5,989 nucleotides of DNA from Lysobacterales bacterium (GTDB taxonomy: Bacteria > Pseudomonadota > Gammaproteobacteria > Xanthomonadales > SZUA-36), in contig JABSSV010000106.1 of the NCBI GenBank assembly GCA_013213875.1, positions 1-5,989 on the forward strand, given 5' to 3'. The position numbers and the translations under genes are program-made. The notes beneath the pieces are model-generated. The model ran no database searches, had not been told where the DNA came from, and saw only the letters and a list, made by a program, of their open reading frames with translations. This document shows, one piece after another, positions 5,252 to 5,989 of this stretch; the first letter of the stretch is position 1; the number at the start of each line of letters is the position of its first letter.

Positions 5252-5989
5252 ATGAAAAACCAGCACCTCACGCTGTGGCGTATCGCATTTATCCTGCTGG
5301 CCTTTGCTGTCCAGCAGGCCAGCGCTGAGCCTCCTTATCAGGGTACGGTCTGGCTTGATCCGGATATCCTCACGGAGGAGGACCCCACCACCTTCACCGG
5401 TATCGACTACATGGGCCGTGGTAGCCGCGTCATGTATGACCGTCGCGTGGAAAACTGGATCGTGCGCAACTGCTACCTGTTCAGCGCCACCTACTCAGAC
5501 GGCAACCCCATCGAGATTCAGGTCAACCCCGAGTTTGGCAGCCGGCTAGCTGCACAGGAACCGGCGGCCTTCTACGCTGAAATATTCGGTCGGCTGCCGG
5601 CCGGCCTACGGCGCGATGCCGAATCCTCCTGGATTCACAAGGGTGATGCAGCCTGGGGCGGAGGAAACAACAACTTCCTCATTTATGTCGATAGCCTCGA
5701 TATCGTAAACAACAATCTGATCGAGGAGGTGCTCATTCACGAAGGTGTGCATACGTCCATGGACGCTGACTACAGCATGCACCCGAACTGGCGGAAAGCG
5801 CAGCAGGACGATCCCGATTTTATTTCCACCTATGCACGGTACTTTCCTGACCGGGAGGACCTGGCCGAGAGTTACCTGCCTTACCTCGCCATCCGGTACC
5901 GAAGAGACAGGATTCCGGAGGAAATGGCCAGGACCATCGAAGCCACCATGCCCAACCGAATCGCGTTTTTTGACTCGCTGGATATTGAT
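5252..5989 (+). CDS. Exported putative zinc metallopeptidase (HExxH), C-terminus cut off
   Basis: The frame is open from ATG 5252 to the right edge (246 codons, no stop). The ATG at 5252 gives a classic signal peptide: MKNQHLTLWR, a hydrophobic IAFILLAFAV, and QQASA with cleavage after residue 25. The earlier in-frame ATG at 5234 would add six residues before it, and neither start has a strong ribosome binding site. The motif HEGVH (His163, Glu164, His167) lies in the helix-like EEVLIHEGVHTSMDADY. About 39 residues later come FISTYAR and EDLAES, where Glu206 is a candidate third zinc ligand. This arrangement resembles gluzincins such as anthrax lethal factor (HEFGH plus a distant Glu). Other striking segments are WIHKGDAAWGGGNNNFLIY (127-145) and IQVNPEFGS (89-97). 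Activity and substrate are unknown. The gene is divergent from the HtrA-type operon. Confidence 0.8.
   Translation, partial: MKNQHLTLWRIAFILLAFAVQQASAEPPYQGTVWLDPDILTEEDPTTFTGIDYMGRGSRVMYDRRVENWIVRNCYLFSATYSDGNPIEIQVNPEFGSRLAAQEPAAFYAEIFGRLPAGLRRDAESSWIHKGDAAWGGGNNNFLIYVDSLDIVNNNLIEEVLIHEGVHTSMDADYSMHPNWRKAQQDDPDFISTYARYFPDREDLAESYLPYLAIRYRRDRIPEEMARTIEATMPNRIAFFDSLDID

Noticed and set aside
4882..5266. 102-codon plus-strand and 99-codon minus-strand ORFs in the divergent region
   Set aside because: One starts at TTG without a ribosome binding site. The other starts inside the signal peptide of the HExxH gene. Neither looks protein-like.

Overview
The window looks like chromosomal DNA of a GC-rich Gram-negative bacterium, probably a proteobacterium. 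The reasons are four genes with export signals (one of Tat type), a class A beta-lactamase, an HtrA/DegP-type periplasmic protease, and clear Shine-Dalgarno sites. I cannot place it more precisely. There are no rRNA, tRNA, CRISPR or complete mobile-element signatures.

Layout, left to right. Bases 1-266 (minus) hold the first 88 codons of an unrecognised exported protein that runs off the left edge. Bases 267-817 have no convincing large gene. They contain an AT-rich stretch, inverted repeats and one candidate 57-residue ORF on the plus strand (648-821) behind a perfect AAGGAGG. Bases 818-1732 (minus) are a complete Tat-exported class A beta-lactamase with all catalytic motifs, behind a 155-base spacer with two short inverted repeats. 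Bases 1888-2715 (minus) encode an exported trypsin-fold protein that has lost the catalytic His and Ser. It follows, after only 2 bases, an intact 724-residue HtrA-type serine protease with four apparent PDZ domains (2718-4892, minus). Bases 4893-5251 are a divergent intergenic region with a good minus-strand promoter. Bases 5252-5989 (plus) hold the first 246 codons of an exported protein with an HEGVH zinc-protease motif, cut by the right edge.

Functional reading: the core is an envelope proteolysis locus, an active multi-PDZ protease translationally coupled to a catalytically dead relative that may act as its partner, adaptor or regulator. The protease gene ends in a dnaX-type A AAA AAG heptamer from which a -1 shift would enter the dead relative's frame without a stop. 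The divergent putative metalloprotease may share the envelope theme. The beta-lactamase is in the same orientation but separated, and looks like an independent unit.
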